From the NCBI RefSeq assembly GCF_002234675.1, contig NC_019866.2, positions 11,499,261-11,563,260 of the forward strand: a stretch of 64,000 nt of DNA, read 5' to 3'. Under the pieces are notes generated by a model. It saw only the letters and a program-made list of their open reading frames with translations, had not been told where the DNA came from and made no database searches. Every line of letters begins with the position of its first letter. Position 1 is the first letter of the stretch. This document shows positions 35,714-48,142 of this stretch, in pieces. The translations under genes and the position numbers were made by a program. Source of the DNA: Oryzias latipes. Taxonomy: Eukaryota; Chordata; Actinopteri; Beloniformes; Adrianichthyidae.

Positions 35714-38700
35714 ATGTCGAAGAAAACGGGTCTAAAAAAATTACTTCGGCAGAAAGTGTGTAAAGGTAAGTTAATTTAAAAAGTAAATCCGATTTAATAT
35801 AAAATAAAAACAAAAGTTGTGTTCTGAAGAATCTGAGGCTGAAAAGCGTAGACCTTCTAGTGTCCAGCTAAAAGAAATTACCTCAGTGAGTATTCTGCAC
35901 AGCTTCAGTGTACCGTCACTCACCCATACTCTTACCAATCCAAAGGTGAGCCTAACAAGTTGTCTTTTAATCACGCTTGCTCTGTAAGGTTGTTAATATA
36001 GTTTGTGATATTTTTATTAGAACAATGATGATCATGAAGCTGTGTCTGGCAAATCCCACCTCCCTCACCAGCGGCTCTCATCAGAAGCTGATCAATCATT
36101 GTTATCTCGTGAGTGAAAGAAAAAAAATGTTGTTTTTTAACATCTCAACCACTTAATGCTGCCAATTCTCTGATATGATTTCGTGTTAATGTTAGATCCC
36201 ATCTTAGCTGTGTTGGAGATGACAGTCTTTCCTGTGTTGCTACCTGGACTGGAAGCTTTGCTAAAGGAAGCACAGAAACATGGCTGTTTTAAGGTAATAC
36301 TGTATGATTTAAAAAGTTTACCCAAAATTTGCTTATTAATGTTCTTTTTCTTCAAATAGCAATTTGAACAGTAAGTTAAATCTCCCCTTTATCTGTGTTT
36401 CAGAGGAAATTCACGTTGTTCCTCCCTTGTGATTTCCTTACGGAGTGGCTCTACAAGTAAAAAGCGTCCCACACAGATTTATCACACAACAACACACATA
36501 TTGTTACTCAAAATGTCAAGTTGTTGGTTTGTGTAAAAATTCAGTGCATCATGTTTTTCTCCTCGCCTTAGTCATAATCCTTGCAGGCAGGGACAGGTCC
36601 CAGTGAAACTTCATGACATTCCCTTTGTGAAGGACTGGCTCGGCACACAGTAGGTTTTTCTAGATGCATACATATTTAGTTATTTTCACAATTTTTCATA
36701 ATTTCTTGTAGTTTAAAATGTGTAATTAATAGGAACTTAAGGGAAAATGTAAAAGATCATTCTTTAAAATTATACTATTTATGCTTTAATGTCCTCTGTC
36801 CCTAATAGTTTATATGTGGTCCTTATACATGTCCTTTGTGAAGTGTCCTTGTATAAAAAACTAATGACTCTATCTTTTTTCCCATCAGCCCCAGGCCTCC
36901 CATCCCTCTATTTTTGCAGCTCAATGAAGCTCAAGCTGCTCTTCTCATCCAGGCTTTTTGGCGAGGATATAAGGTACAAGCATTTTTTATTAAAGCATTT
37001 TCAGTAGTCAGAATACAAATGTATAATCTTACAGATTTACACAGATGTTCACTTTAGTTATGCGTCTAAATATACTATAGCAAACATCTTTTTTGTGTGA
37101 AAAATGCAAGAGTTTACAAGGGCACAAAATGTTTTCTTGGCTGTGTGGTCACCGCTCTCTTTTGTGTGTGCATCAGCCTTCATCATGTTCTTGTTGTATA
37201 ATCCCATCTCCCTGAAAAGCCCCTCTTCCACAGTCTCTGCAGTTTCATTCAGCAGCTTGATTATGTCATCAGTGATGCCAACCTTTAATTCCTTCCTGTG
37301 TGGGCGCTGTGCTGCTCTGTTATAAATAGTCATACACAGACATGGCCAGAAGCAAACAGCAGCAATTCTGCAACACTTGCACTCAAATGAACACATTTGT
37401 CAGCGGGTGGAAGGAGACCAAGGGTCATGTTCTGTTTAGCATACTGGTTATAGTTGTTGCGGGGGAGTGTGTGTGTGTGTGTGTGTGTGTGTGGGGGGGG
37501 GGGGGTGTTCATCTCAGTTTCACAGTAAAAAAAAAGACATTGGGAGTAAAAAGAAGGGCAGCTGTTGTGTCATGTACAATAACATCACACTTGCACTGTC
37601 AGAATCAATATGTCTCTGAACGTGTGGATGAGTCTATAGATGCATGTGCATTCTGGGGTGTAGAGGCACTTTTGGACAGCAGGAGGCAGCACTTTTCTGC
37701 TCTCATGTGGCCACAGCAGTGAGCCAGCTGCCTTTTAGTTTTGACTGTTTACATGGAACTGAAAGAGGGTCCAGGAGGGCCACAGATAAAGCTGCAGACA
37801 GACACTCCCCAAGAGAGCAAGCAGAACAGAGACACATCCTGAAAGACATGTTTATCAGCAGACATAAAGCTAGAAGATCAGAAATCTGCCTTTGATGGTC
37901 TTTAGAGGGATTATAAAAAAATCAAACAAAACTGCAGTTTAGTGTTTTGTGAGATAAGTTTCTGTCAGAATTTGTCAGCTTTAGCAGATGGAAGCAAAGT
38001 AAAACAGTAGTGCTTAGTGAAGACTTGCCTTTGACAGACTCATGACCTAGTTAAGAAACACAAGCATTATTTTTGCATGTTTCCCCTCCTGTGATGAATG
38101 TATTGATATATTTTCTAATGACATCACAAGGTAACACATATGTCTAAATGAGTATGGAATAAATCTTACAAACATCTTCAGTGGTACTTAACAGGTTTGT
38201 AAAATAAAGTTAATTTTTTGTCTGTGAAATACATTTAGGTTCTTTACAATACCGCCTAACTCTACACCCCTGACGCAGATCCCCATGTTCTCCCCCTCTC
38301 TCACACTTTTAGCTGTTATATAATCCGACTGATGCAGCGCTGCTCCCTAACTGCAGTGTGTGTCTGTGTGTGCGAGTTCGTGAAAGTGTGTTGTGGTAAG
38401 AAAGACAGACAGACAGACAGAACAAAGCCCAGCAACTGGGAACGGAGAGTATTTTTGTAGAATGGAATTTTATCCCTCCATTATTAATCTCCTTCATCAC
38501 AACACAGACAACTTGGGATGAGCAGCAGTGGAGATGGTCCACAAAGGCACTCACCCGCTCGCATCTGCTCCCTGAACAATGTTATCGTCTCTTGTTTCAT
38601 AAACTTATAGCCACAAAGAGCTGCCCCGTCTAAACATATTGCATAACCGTCTTTGCCACTCTGTGCCTTAGCACAGCTATAATCCAGCTATCCATGCCTA

Positions 38701-38970
38701 CCACTGTAACACACATTCACTAGATACGTACACATGCACATACATTATACTGATCATTGAGACTTATCAGGATTACTCAACTCTGCTCAGTTAGAGAGCA
38801 GAACTGAGTTGTAAATGTTAAAAGAGAAAGACAGCATCCATCAGGATGCATTTTTGTCTTATTTTGAGGTACAAGTGCATCCACACCAATAAAAAGACTA
38901 TCATAAAAAAGTTCAATGCTTTCTGCTAGTTATAAATGTACTTGTGTTTTATGCAGCATCTTTTGAAGTG

Positions 38971-39008
<38 letters not shown>

Positions 39009-42000
39009 TGGGAGGGCAAACCCCTGCATGGGATGTACCACCGGACCATAACTGAAGTGGCAGAAATCAGGAAGTCCTACCAATGGCTAGAAAGGGCTGG
39101 CCTACAGGACAGCACTGAAGCGCTCATCCTGGCAGCTCAGGAACAATCCCTGAGTACCAGAGCGATAGAGGCTCAGATCTACCACACCAGAGAAGACCCA
39201 AGGTGTAGGCTGTGCAAAGAGGCACCTGAAACAATCCAGAACATAACAGCAGTGTGTAAGATGCTGGCAGGGAAAGCATACATGGAGCACCGCAATCAAG
39301 TGGCTGGAATAATATACAGGAACATGTTTGTAGAATATGGACTGGAAACCCCAAGGTCAAAATGGGAAACACCTCCGAAGGTGGTTGAGAATGAGAGGGC
39401 AAAGATCCTGTGGGACTTCCAGATCCAGACTGATAGGATGGTAATGGCGAACCAACCAGACATTGTAGTGGTGGATAAAGAACAGATGAAAGCCGTTGTG
39501 GTGGATGTGGCAGTGCCAAGCGATGGGAACATCAGGAAGAAGGAACATGAGAAACTGGAGAAATACCAGGGACTCAGAGAAGAACTGGAGAAAGCATGGA
39601 AAGTGAAGGTGACATTAGTGCCTGTGGTAATTGGAGCACTCGGGGCAGTAACCACCAAGCTGGAGGAGTGGCTACAACAGAGACCTGGAAATACCTCAGA
39701 CCTCTCAGTCCAGAAAAGTGCAGTGCTAGGAACAGCTGAGATACTGTGCAGGACCCTCAAGCTCCCAGGCCTCTGGTAGAGGAGCTTGGAGGAAAAACCA
39801 CCCGCGGAGGATGAGAGGGGCGTTTTTTTTTTGTTTTTTTTTATATATACACATTATGTTGTAATTTTAATGAATGAATTAGAAGAATGTAAAAAACATT
39901 CAGTTTTGGAAATGTTGGAAATCCTGCGAAATGTACCTGTTCAAAAAAAAAGGTAACTACACATTTTAATCAGTAAATATCTTGAACAGGAGGGTTGTTT
40001 TCTTTCAGAAAGGAATTTCTGCCCCACTGCTTTGGGGTGCTATTGGATGCCTTCCCCTCGTGGGGTCTATTGGATTAACAGGCTGTTTTTGTCAAAAATG
40101 GGGCAGTGTCAGAGCTGAGGGCTAATACACTTTAAATGACCCAACAGAGCTGGTTGACAGTCACACACACACTGGCTGCAGAGTAGGAGAGCATCATCAG
40201 TCGTGGAAGTAGATCTGTTTTTCCAGCTGAGTGATCTGAGGTCAGTCATACATACATGAATGGTTTGAACTAAGCTATAGAGGCAAGTCAAATGACCGGG
40301 TACACAGGCTGACACTCGAGCAAAAAAAAAATGGCAGGCACTCAGGACATTCACTCGGTGCTGCCTCTACTGTGTGACTGAGTGTGAGATTGTGTTTACC
40401 TGTGAGTGTTTATAAAAAGAACAACGAGGTCGGAGTGCAGCAACTTCTGACCCAGAATCCACAGAGTTGTGGGTCATATCGCAGGTCACTGGGCTGATTT
40501 GAGCCTTGATTGGAAGAGCTGGTGAACAAAAAAAGACAATGTATGGGTGGGTGGATTACATGTGACGGGAAGACTGAATGGGGTTGTGTCTCTATGTGTC
40601 TTGTCAGCATTGGGGATGTTACTGCAGCCAAACAAATACATGTTGTGCTGCTGAAGAATGTAAGCCTCTGAGAGGAGCTTAGTCACTCAAGCAAGAAGAT
40701 GTTGTGGCGCTCAAGGTTACAGGCAAAAATAGAATATATAATAACCAAAAGAGTCCATGAAAACATCCATCCTTCCATCCATTTTCTGAACCCACTTAAT
40801 GTCTTTGGGGTCACAGGGTTGCAGGAGTCTATCCTAGCCACTGATGGGCAAAGGCAGGGTGCACCCTCGATGGTTTAATGAGTTAATTGATTTGTATTTT
40901 TAATGAAAGTATTGTAAATGAATCAAATACATAATCTCCAATCAATTAACATGGTTGCCACCTCTTAGGCATTGTTTTTTTCTGTTTTTGTTTTTTTGTT
41001 CATGGTAACTTCATAGACTGGGAGGAGAAGTGCTCTTTATCTCGGTCTGTTATATGTTTTCAGAACAATGAAATCCAAACTCCATCACTTCTGAAAGCTG
41101 TTTAAGGATGCTAGGGCTAGAACTGTAGAAGTATTTGAGACTGAGGAGGGTTGAAAGATGTCGAGAAGCTTCATGAATGTGAAGATTGGTGTTACTGTTT
41201 TCAAAAAATAAATGAGTGCATGAATTACTGTCAGTCTCATTTGGTCCAGAATTCCTTGTAGCCTTAAATACTTTTATGCAAGACTGAAACCCTGCAGGGA
41301 TTGCAAAGTAACCTGGCCAAGAAAACACTTGAATCTTGTCAGTGAGCATCTAAATGAGTCAGGGGAGAACTGGTTGACAGTGTTGTGGTTACATGAGACC
41401 AAAATAAAAAAAACTGTGACATCAACATATTGGAGAAGAGAAGGCTGGTTAAAACACCAAGTACGTCATTCCCACCATCATTTACGAAGGTTGGGACAGG
41501 ATTTATGTTGTTTCTTTGCTAAGCGGACAGGACAACTGCACCTCATCTACAAAACCAAGAAGAAGACATGTTGCTGTCAAATCTTGGACGGAACCATCTT
41601 CCTATTCATGCATTCTGTCGTAGCAACTTGGGTTGAGTGGCCTTTCCATTCTCCAGATCTTAGTCCCCCAAAAACCTGTGCAAAGTGCTGAGGTTCAAGT
41701 CGACAAAACTTGGTTTCCAAATTTTAATAACCCAAAGAAGATCTACAAAAGACAATGGGACACAACATATTCTGAGATCGTGACACATTTGGTGGCCAGC
41801 TACCAGAAACATAAAATCTCTGACAATGGTTTTGCCACCAACTACTAAATTATGTTTTGTTTAGATTAGATTCAAAACATTCACTAAGAAGCAAAACTCT
41901 ATTTAATTTGGGGTGCAATCATACTGGCAGGTTTGATTAGCACCAGGGTTTGTTTGTTGGTCCAGATAGTACCTTATTAGGCACCCATGACAATGTTAAA

Positions 42001-44104
42001 TTTAAAGTATAGTAGGAGACATTTGTTTTTCTTCTGTTTGCCATTTTTCCTGATTAGGCTATATGGCTTCCAAGACAGCAGATATTTGGAACTGCACGAT
42101 GATGGCTGGCAGTTTAGGTCTGCAAAAGTTCTTGGTTCATCTCTGAGAGCTCCAAAGGTGACTGAAACCAAACCAGACGAAGGTGTTAGTCTATTCGAAC
42201 CAAGTCATGGGGTCTGTGACTCAAAGGCTTCTTGCAGATGTGTACGTGCTGTGCTTATAATACGGTTTGATGCATAAAGCCTTCCGCAGTCTCTTCATTT
42301 TTTATGCATTCTGTGTACAGCTTGAGTAAGGAGCCTCTGACATGTGTGGTGACATTACAAAACACTGGGTGGAAAAACAGGATCAAATTTGACATCATGA
42401 TTCAAGATCAACTGTTTTACTAGAAACACACATAGAGTCCATCAACTCTCTTTCTCCCAGGCTCCAAACAGAGCATTAACAGTCTCAGCCTTTGTTCTTT
42501 TCTGTCATCCAATCTGTCAACACCTCGCAAAACCTTTCATTTTAAAAGTCAGCTTTTCTCAGTCTGATTTGGTTTACGCACGACACTTTGTGAAGCTGTT
42601 GTTACGCAGTCATCCAGTATTCCTGTCATACAGAAGCAGCTGACAGCAGCAGAAGTCGAGTACTAGACGCAAGGTTCGTGGAAGGAAATACTGAAAAAAT
42701 CTACACTGGTTAGGAGCAGCACATAGTTGCAAGCAGAACACACATGCTAACAAACACAAAAAGAGCCCCTCCAAACCCATCTTCCCCTGACCCTCACCCC
42801 TCATTTCCATCACTATGCTCTTCTACCATCAGCACAGCGGCGGCTGCTGCAGCACCATGACATCCAGTGAATTAGCTGTTGGGGCTCACTGGTCTTGCCC
42901 ATTCCTCAATCCACGGCTTACATAATAGACCCAGTTTCATACTCACTAATAGCAACTCCATTGTTGCCACACAACCAGAGATTTGAGAGAATGTTGGGGT
43001 TGAAGAGGGGAGTTGAGGAGTAGTACAGAGTGGGGAAATGTTAGAGAAAATGCAGTTTTTGGGAAAGGAAAATGAAACATTAATGTTTTGGAAAGTCCCA
43101 GAGGGGACCACCGTTTGAGGGAGCTAGGAGATGAAAGAACGGAGGTGGAAAAGCTAAAGGCAGCAATAGAAAAAAAGAAAGAAGAAAGAAAAAGTGGCCA
43201 GTTGGTTGAAGTAAATTATTAGGAATTGTATATTAAGATCTCAAAAAAAGTGCAAAATTTTAGTTTTTTCTTTTGTCTCTATGTGTCCTATACTTTTATT
43301 TATATACATTAAACTGAGACAAATATACACTTGTTTTTTAGCCATGATACTCTGAATTAAGATCTAAGGGGTTGTACTAAATGATCTGCATTTACAAAAT
43401 ATTAAAATGTACAAAAAATCCAACTAAATCATTAATTATCTTAGGATGACTTGAATAAACAGTTTTAAATTAACACTGACAGTTTTTTCTTTTTATGATT
43501 AAAGAGTACGATTTTTAAAAAATCACATAAAAAGCCACATGTAGATAGAAAAAGTCCTTTATTCTTCTGTTTTACAGCAATACGTTTACAACTTGTGTTT
43601 TAAAAATAATAGATGATGAAGCAAGATTAAATATGAGCGAATAACAAAGTATTTGCATGCTTTACATAAGCTTCACGAGGCATTACAGTAAATAAAAGTA
43701 GAAAGATTATGACCTCCTTTGGCTCTGTTTTCCTGTTGTTCAAACTCATTAACATGCATGCAGCCTTTCAATGTTAAAGCTACTAAGCTTGATTTGAGTT
43801 ATTCCAAATTTGTTTTGACTTGTATTTGTAGCCAGTAAAGGCTTAGCTGCACTCACTGAGACCATAGTATTAAGTAATTGCAGTTTTTCCAATATTTGTG
43901 TACATTTTTATTCCATTCCATTGCTTCTATGGTAGTTCAGTCATCCATGATGTCTCTATTTGTGCCTTTTTACACGTGCACTGTTGTTCCAGGTCAGGGC
44001 CCGTCCAGATGTGCAGGAGTTGCGTCGATGGCAGAGGGGGCTAAAGGAGAGGCGCGACATTGCCAAAACTGTTAAACAGTTTTGGGCGCAACAAGAGAGG
44101 CGGG
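35714..44104 (+). CDS. iqck: IQ motif-containing protein K, exons 1-8
   Basis: Eight exons join in phase: 35714-35765, 35830-35945, 36021-36108, 36196-36293, 36404-36456, 36572-36649, 36889-36973 and 43993-44104 (682 bases, 227 residues so far, ending phase 1). The N-terminus is short and lysine-rich and poorly conserved. From exon 4 the match to IQCK is clear: [13 protein letters not shown], then [13 protein letters not shown], then [20 protein letters not shown], leading into the IQ motif [15 protein letters not shown] at about residues 182-196, and [18 protein letters not shown] motifs bind calmodulin or related light chains; IQCK itself has no settled function. Intron 7 is 7 kb and full of mobile-element relics. 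Exon 2 has a poor polypyrimidine tract but is required by phase. Where the protein ends is uncertain (see the entry at 48143). Confidence 0.85.
37467..37505. repeat. (GT)n microsatellite followed by a G run
   Basis: About 13 GT dinucleotides (37467-37492) run directly into about 13 G (37493-37505). It lies in iqck intron 7. Confidence 0.95.
38970..39008. repeat. (TA)n(CA)n microsatellite
   Basis: About 11 TA dinucleotides pass into about 8 CA dinucleotides and stop exactly where the truncated LINE at 39009 begins. A shorter TATATATACACAT remnant reappears after the LINE 3' end near 39842-39855, so this microsatellite was probably the insertion target. Confidence 0.9.
39009..39840 (+). mobile_element. 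5'-truncated R4/Rex6-like LINE, C-terminal RLE domain
   Basis: An uninterrupted 248-codon frame (39033-39779, readable upstream to about 39012 as [10 protein letters not shown]) matches the C-terminus of fish non-LTR elements that use a restriction-enzyme-like endonuclease. Residues 58-75 form the zinc-knuckle-like motif C-x2-C-x8-N-x4-C, where N70 replaces the expected histidine. P142-D143 followed 14 residues later by D158 is the PD..D core of the endonuclease. The reverse transcriptase is missing, as expected from 5' truncation at insertion. A T-rich tail follows at 39825-39841. The frame is intact but the lost histidine and missing RT make it a dead copy. Family (R4/Dong/Rex6) is from remembered similarity. 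Confidence 0.88.
40763..40873. repeat. teleost LINE/SINE 3'-tail-type fragment
   Basis: The text CATCCATCCTTCCATCC, then ATTTTCTGAACCCACTTAAT, GGGGTCACAGGGTTGCAGGAG and CTATCCTAGCCACTG is the very common teleost retroelement tail (ATCCATCC...TTTTCTGAACCCGCTTAAT...GGGGTCA...GGAG). Only the tail is present; the exact family cannot be named without a repeat library. Confidence 0.7.
41280..41870 (+). mobile_element. decayed Tc1/mariner transposase (plus strand)
   Basis: Pieces in shifting frames match a Tc1 transposase in order: [15 protein letters not shown], then [15 protein letters not shown] with ILDGTIF, then [11 protein letters not shown] (the conserved WPSQSPDLNP region preceding the third catalytic acidic residue), and finally [19 protein letters not shown] at the C-terminus near 41790-41846. 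Frameshifts and missing catalytic sequence show it is dead. Terminal repeats were not found. Confidence 0.75.
41871..43992 (+). other. distal part of iqck intron 7, nothing recognised
   Basis: Mixed AT-rich sequence runs between the Tc1 relic and exon 8 of iqck. Short open frames on both strands lack splice or family support. A purine-rich stretch lies near 43130-43200. Confidence 0.5.
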
Positions 44105-47100
44105 GTGAGCACAAACACTCTATAATTCAGCCCTGCTGACATTAAAATACCATCAACTCTGATTTTTCTGACCGAAAACAGCTGCTTGTGAGTTATATTT
44201 TATGCGCACATAAGAGAAGTGTCATTCTAAAGCATGCTTATGTAATACTGTGTCACACAATCTGCAGCATGGGGTTACACGGCTAAACCACTGCAGAAAC
44301 ACCACGTTCAGCTCAGTGTTGCTTTGATGTGAAAGCGTTGAGGATTCTGGCAGGAGCGGCACACTGAGAAAGTACTGCAAATGAAAGAGTGGAAGAATGT
44401 CTGCAGGGCTCAGGGTCTCTTTGTGTGATGGAGATGGTGGAGGGTGGGGGCTGGGATGGGAAGAAAGAGAAGATACGCAGAGCGAAGAGGCGCAGGAGAA
44501 ATTTCAGACGGCGTGTGCGTCCGTGTGTTTTGTGTGCACACATGAAGGACAGAGTGCAGCAGCTGAGAATGCATGCCCGGGATCCAGTACCGACTAGCAT
44601 TAGCACTCAAGGGTGGTGACTAAACTTTGTCCTTGAAAATACAAGCACTCAGTGGTTCAAGCAATTTGGAACCCTTAAGTCTTCAAGTAAATATTAGTGT
44701 AAGACTCATGTGTTCTCTGTTATTAAATAGTAAATCAAGTAGAAACATAGGTTACAATTACAAATGTACATTCCATTATGTGATGGATTTAATGATTTTA
44801 TCATACAGGCAGAGTTTTTCCAAAACTGCTCCAAATATTTGAGAGAATATTGGACTTTTATAACTATGAATTGAAAATTTTGTTTCAAAATTTTCATATT
44901 TCAAAAGTAAAATTTTAGTTTAAATTTTAAATATTTGTATTGGGAGGGACATTTCCGAGCGAAGCCATGCACACTTAGAGCTTTTCTGAGCTAAGCCACT
45001 TTCTACACTGACTGTACATTGGTCACTTAATAGTTTGGGGTTAGCATTTTCCTAAATAGGTAGCTAAGCTTTCTAAAAGGAAAACAAAAGGTTAGTAATG
45101 TATAAATACACACATTTTCCTGCAGCTAGAAGCACATGTTAATAGTAAATAACAATTGTGAGGAAGTAAAAGTTTTGTAGTTTTGTAGCTTGAACCATCT
45201 TTACTGTATTTTCACACAAAAAAAGATGTATTGTAAACTCTCAGTGTGGAAAAGAACAGGTATAATGTAAGAAAAAAAGCACTTAACACATTTGTACAGT
45301 TGTTTGCAAGAGTCGAGAAAATGAGTGAGAATTTCCACCTCTGTCCTAAAAACAAATAATTTTAATATTTATTTCTGAATTTTGGCACTTCTCCCCAATG
45401 TCTGAGTATCAACCCAATGGGTCAATGTCAAACCACATTCACTCACAGCAATGCCACCAACAGAACTGGCTGCATTTCTAACACTATTGATTCCTTTCTA
45501 AGCCAAAGTAAATTACTTCAAAATGACAAATACCTGACCAGTGGCAGCCGTGCAATTTAGATCCTGGCCAGCAGTGACATCATTCTTCATTTGGGTTTAT
45601 TAATAAGCCTCACAGTGTCATCAACATCAGTGCAAGAATTATGTGTCGTTACAATATTGTATTATGTTTTGAAGACCAAAAAGATGGATCACTGTCACAG
45701 CTCACTCTTTGGAGCAAGATAAATATTTATGTGACATAATTTGAGCATTTGACATTACTGTAAGCAAAGCTCCACACTAAAAACTGAGTGCAAAAACAAA
45801 CTAAGATCAAAAATTATGAATGAAACCTTGACACCCAAAATTGGAGCAAAACAATAGTAAATTCCCATGATGCACCTAGACCAGTGCTTGCCTTGCATGG
45901 ATTGAAATCCCAACAAAAATAAAACAAAAAGTCACATGTTTGCATTCACCATCACAGATCTCCTTCACAGGTACTTATTATTTAATGTTGACACCCCCCT
46001 GCCTTTTTTCTCCTAAGTAACATGCAAATGACTTTACTTTACTGTTCATCTTTGCATTTCCCTTCCATCAGCCTGTTATTTCCTGTCGACGCAGCTCTAT
46101 TTGTTTATTTTTAGTATTTGTAATGCGCATCCACAGCACTGACCAAAAGCAAGGGACACAGGGACATAAGCTTCTGTGACACACTTAGATTTTTGCTCCA
46201 AAGAAAATATCTTAACTGGTAGCACTGGGCAAATTTTGCTGAACCTCACAACACAAATGAGCTAAAATATTACTGGATAAAAACTACTACAGTGTACAAC
46301 ACTTTCAGCAGCTGATCTGTGGAAATAGTGTAACGTACATACAGAATAAGGTTATTTGTTTCATTTGACATTTTTATTTAACCCTTGTGCTATCCTAGGC
46401 ACTTTAACATTGGGAGTAGGGTCATCTAGACCCACTAGACAGTGCGCTGCACCTTTTTTCTTCAATGATTTGTGATCTTCACTGGTGTCCATGGATTACA
46501 TGAAATCTTTCCACCTTTATCCACCTTTGTCATGGTAGGAAGAACACGTCAATGTAAGGGTGGGGTCATCTAAGATAGCACAAGGGATACAAAAGTGAAT
46601 AAGTTTAGGCTATCAGGGTAAGTCTTGCAGGCCTTGATGGCCCACCTCCTAAACCTGACCAACCAAACACCTGCTAACATTTAGCCTTACATCTCCCTAA
46701 TTCTACCCCAAATTATGTATTTTTTGTTTTAAACAGGTTTTTTTTTTACATGTTTTTGAAGTCGAAACGTAACAATTTCTGTATGTCACAGTAATTTGCA
46801 TTGTCTTCCTGCTGTTAAACCATTTCATCATTGGGGAAAATGTCACCCCACAACCACCTAGTTTGACCTTCTTGATAGAGCAGTCATAGGAGTCATCAGT
46901 AAACACATCCTCTCAAACATCTGAACACGATTGTTTCTCTATTTGTGCGGCACGCCAACAACAAGTGAGACTGTCGTGAGCGCTGGCCGTTCTCACACTG
47001 ACAAAATCCCACTCAACAAAGGCGCTCTCTGCAGCCGGGGAACATTCTTCCAGTGTGCGGCGCAGCCACACACTGTGCCACTGCAGACCCCACACAATAG

Positions 47101-48142
47101 CAGGGGGCCTAGGGAGGGGGGGGGGTCTGTGCGTATTTAAAAGTGTGTGGTTACAAAAGAGTCTGCCTACGCTGTCGTCCTGCATGGAAACCACTTTTGG
47201 GCTTTTTTTTAAACAAAAATTGAAATGAATGAAGCAGAGAGTGAAGCTCTGTACTCTTCTGTCTGTTGTGGTTTCGGGTGATATGGTCTAGTTTTGACAG
47301 ATGAACAAACTGTGGTTGACACAGAGCCAGGAGTAGAGAGCCAGAGAGAAATTATTTAGAGAAGCCTCCTCCTAGGAACAGCTGCAGTCGTGTCATTTGA
47401 CCCCAACGTGGTATTCTTCCAGTCAGAGTCATACATCTGAGTAAAAGTAACTATCGAGTGTGTTTACATCACACTAAACTGATAATAGGGGTAATCAGAA
47501 ATGTATTAATCTGATTTGATGAGTTTAAATGCATTTTAGAAACGGGATATTCATAAATCTTTGGTTTGCATGTTTTCATTCATAGTCCTAGCTGCGTTTG
47601 TGGTGATTTAAAACTCAAACGTCTTCCTGCTTGTCTTATCTCCTTTCATCTTGTTGAAAATGTTCTACATTTTGTCTCAAACTCTGACTTTGTCTCATTC
47701 ACTTTTCTAACACGCAAGAGCGAAGAGTACAAAATAAATCAGATATTAAGAATTTTACATCAGACATCTGCTTGTCTAAACAAGCTGCTGCCATGTCAGA
47801 AAGTCAGAAGCTGTTGGACGAGTGCAGCTGCCGCAGTTTATGAATCACAGCACTGCTGCCCTTTGCTGTAACCGGCCTGTTGGGGGCTTATAATCACCCA
47901 TGACCTTTTGAAAAGAATGAATAATGAAAATAAAATCTGATTGGTTCTTTCTAAAAACCACTTAAAGCATCTATTGATGCACAGCTGCAATGATAAACTT
48001 AAATTATCCAAATGTTATTATTTTATTTTATTTTAGATATCATCCCTCAACGTTTTTAACAAAATAACAAAAAAGAGTCTTGAATTTAGTTCTTAGAAGA
48101 AAACAAAAAAAAAACTGTTAAAACTTTTTTTTTTCTTTACAG
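44105..48142 (+). other. iqck intron 8 or 3' flank
   Basis: This 4-kb stretch follows exon 8 of iqck. It holds the short piggyBac-like element at 46382-46586, a GC-rich patch around 46970-47110 and otherwise unremarkable AT-rich sequence. If exon 8 is not spliced to 48143, the frame reads through the donor and stops after about a dozen codons near 44140, which would make this the 3' flank. Confidence 0.5.
46382..46586. mobile_element. piggyBac-like MITE, 205 bp
   Basis: CCCTTGTGCTATCCTAG at the left end and CTAAGATAGCACAAGGG at the right end form near-perfect 17-bp terminal inverted repeats. A TTAA lies directly outside the left end (46378-46381), the expected piggyBac target site; the right flank reads ATAC, so that copy of the target has mutated. 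Internally a GGGTCATCTAGACCC palindrome is seen near 46419. There is no coding capacity. Confidence 0.8.

Noticed and set aside
39124..39760. Open frames on the minus strand opposite the LINE domain
   Set aside because: They are shadows of the plus-strand endonuclease frame, which alone shows family motifs.
44105..44140. Short read-through end of iqck after exon 8
   Set aside because: Not excluded, but the GGTGAGC donor is good and phase fits the exon at 48143, so splicing was preferred at low confidence.
44313..44620. Overlapping short frames on both strands near 44.4 kb
   Set aside because: No splice signals in phase, no recognisable motif, and frames open on both strands as in purine-rich DNA.
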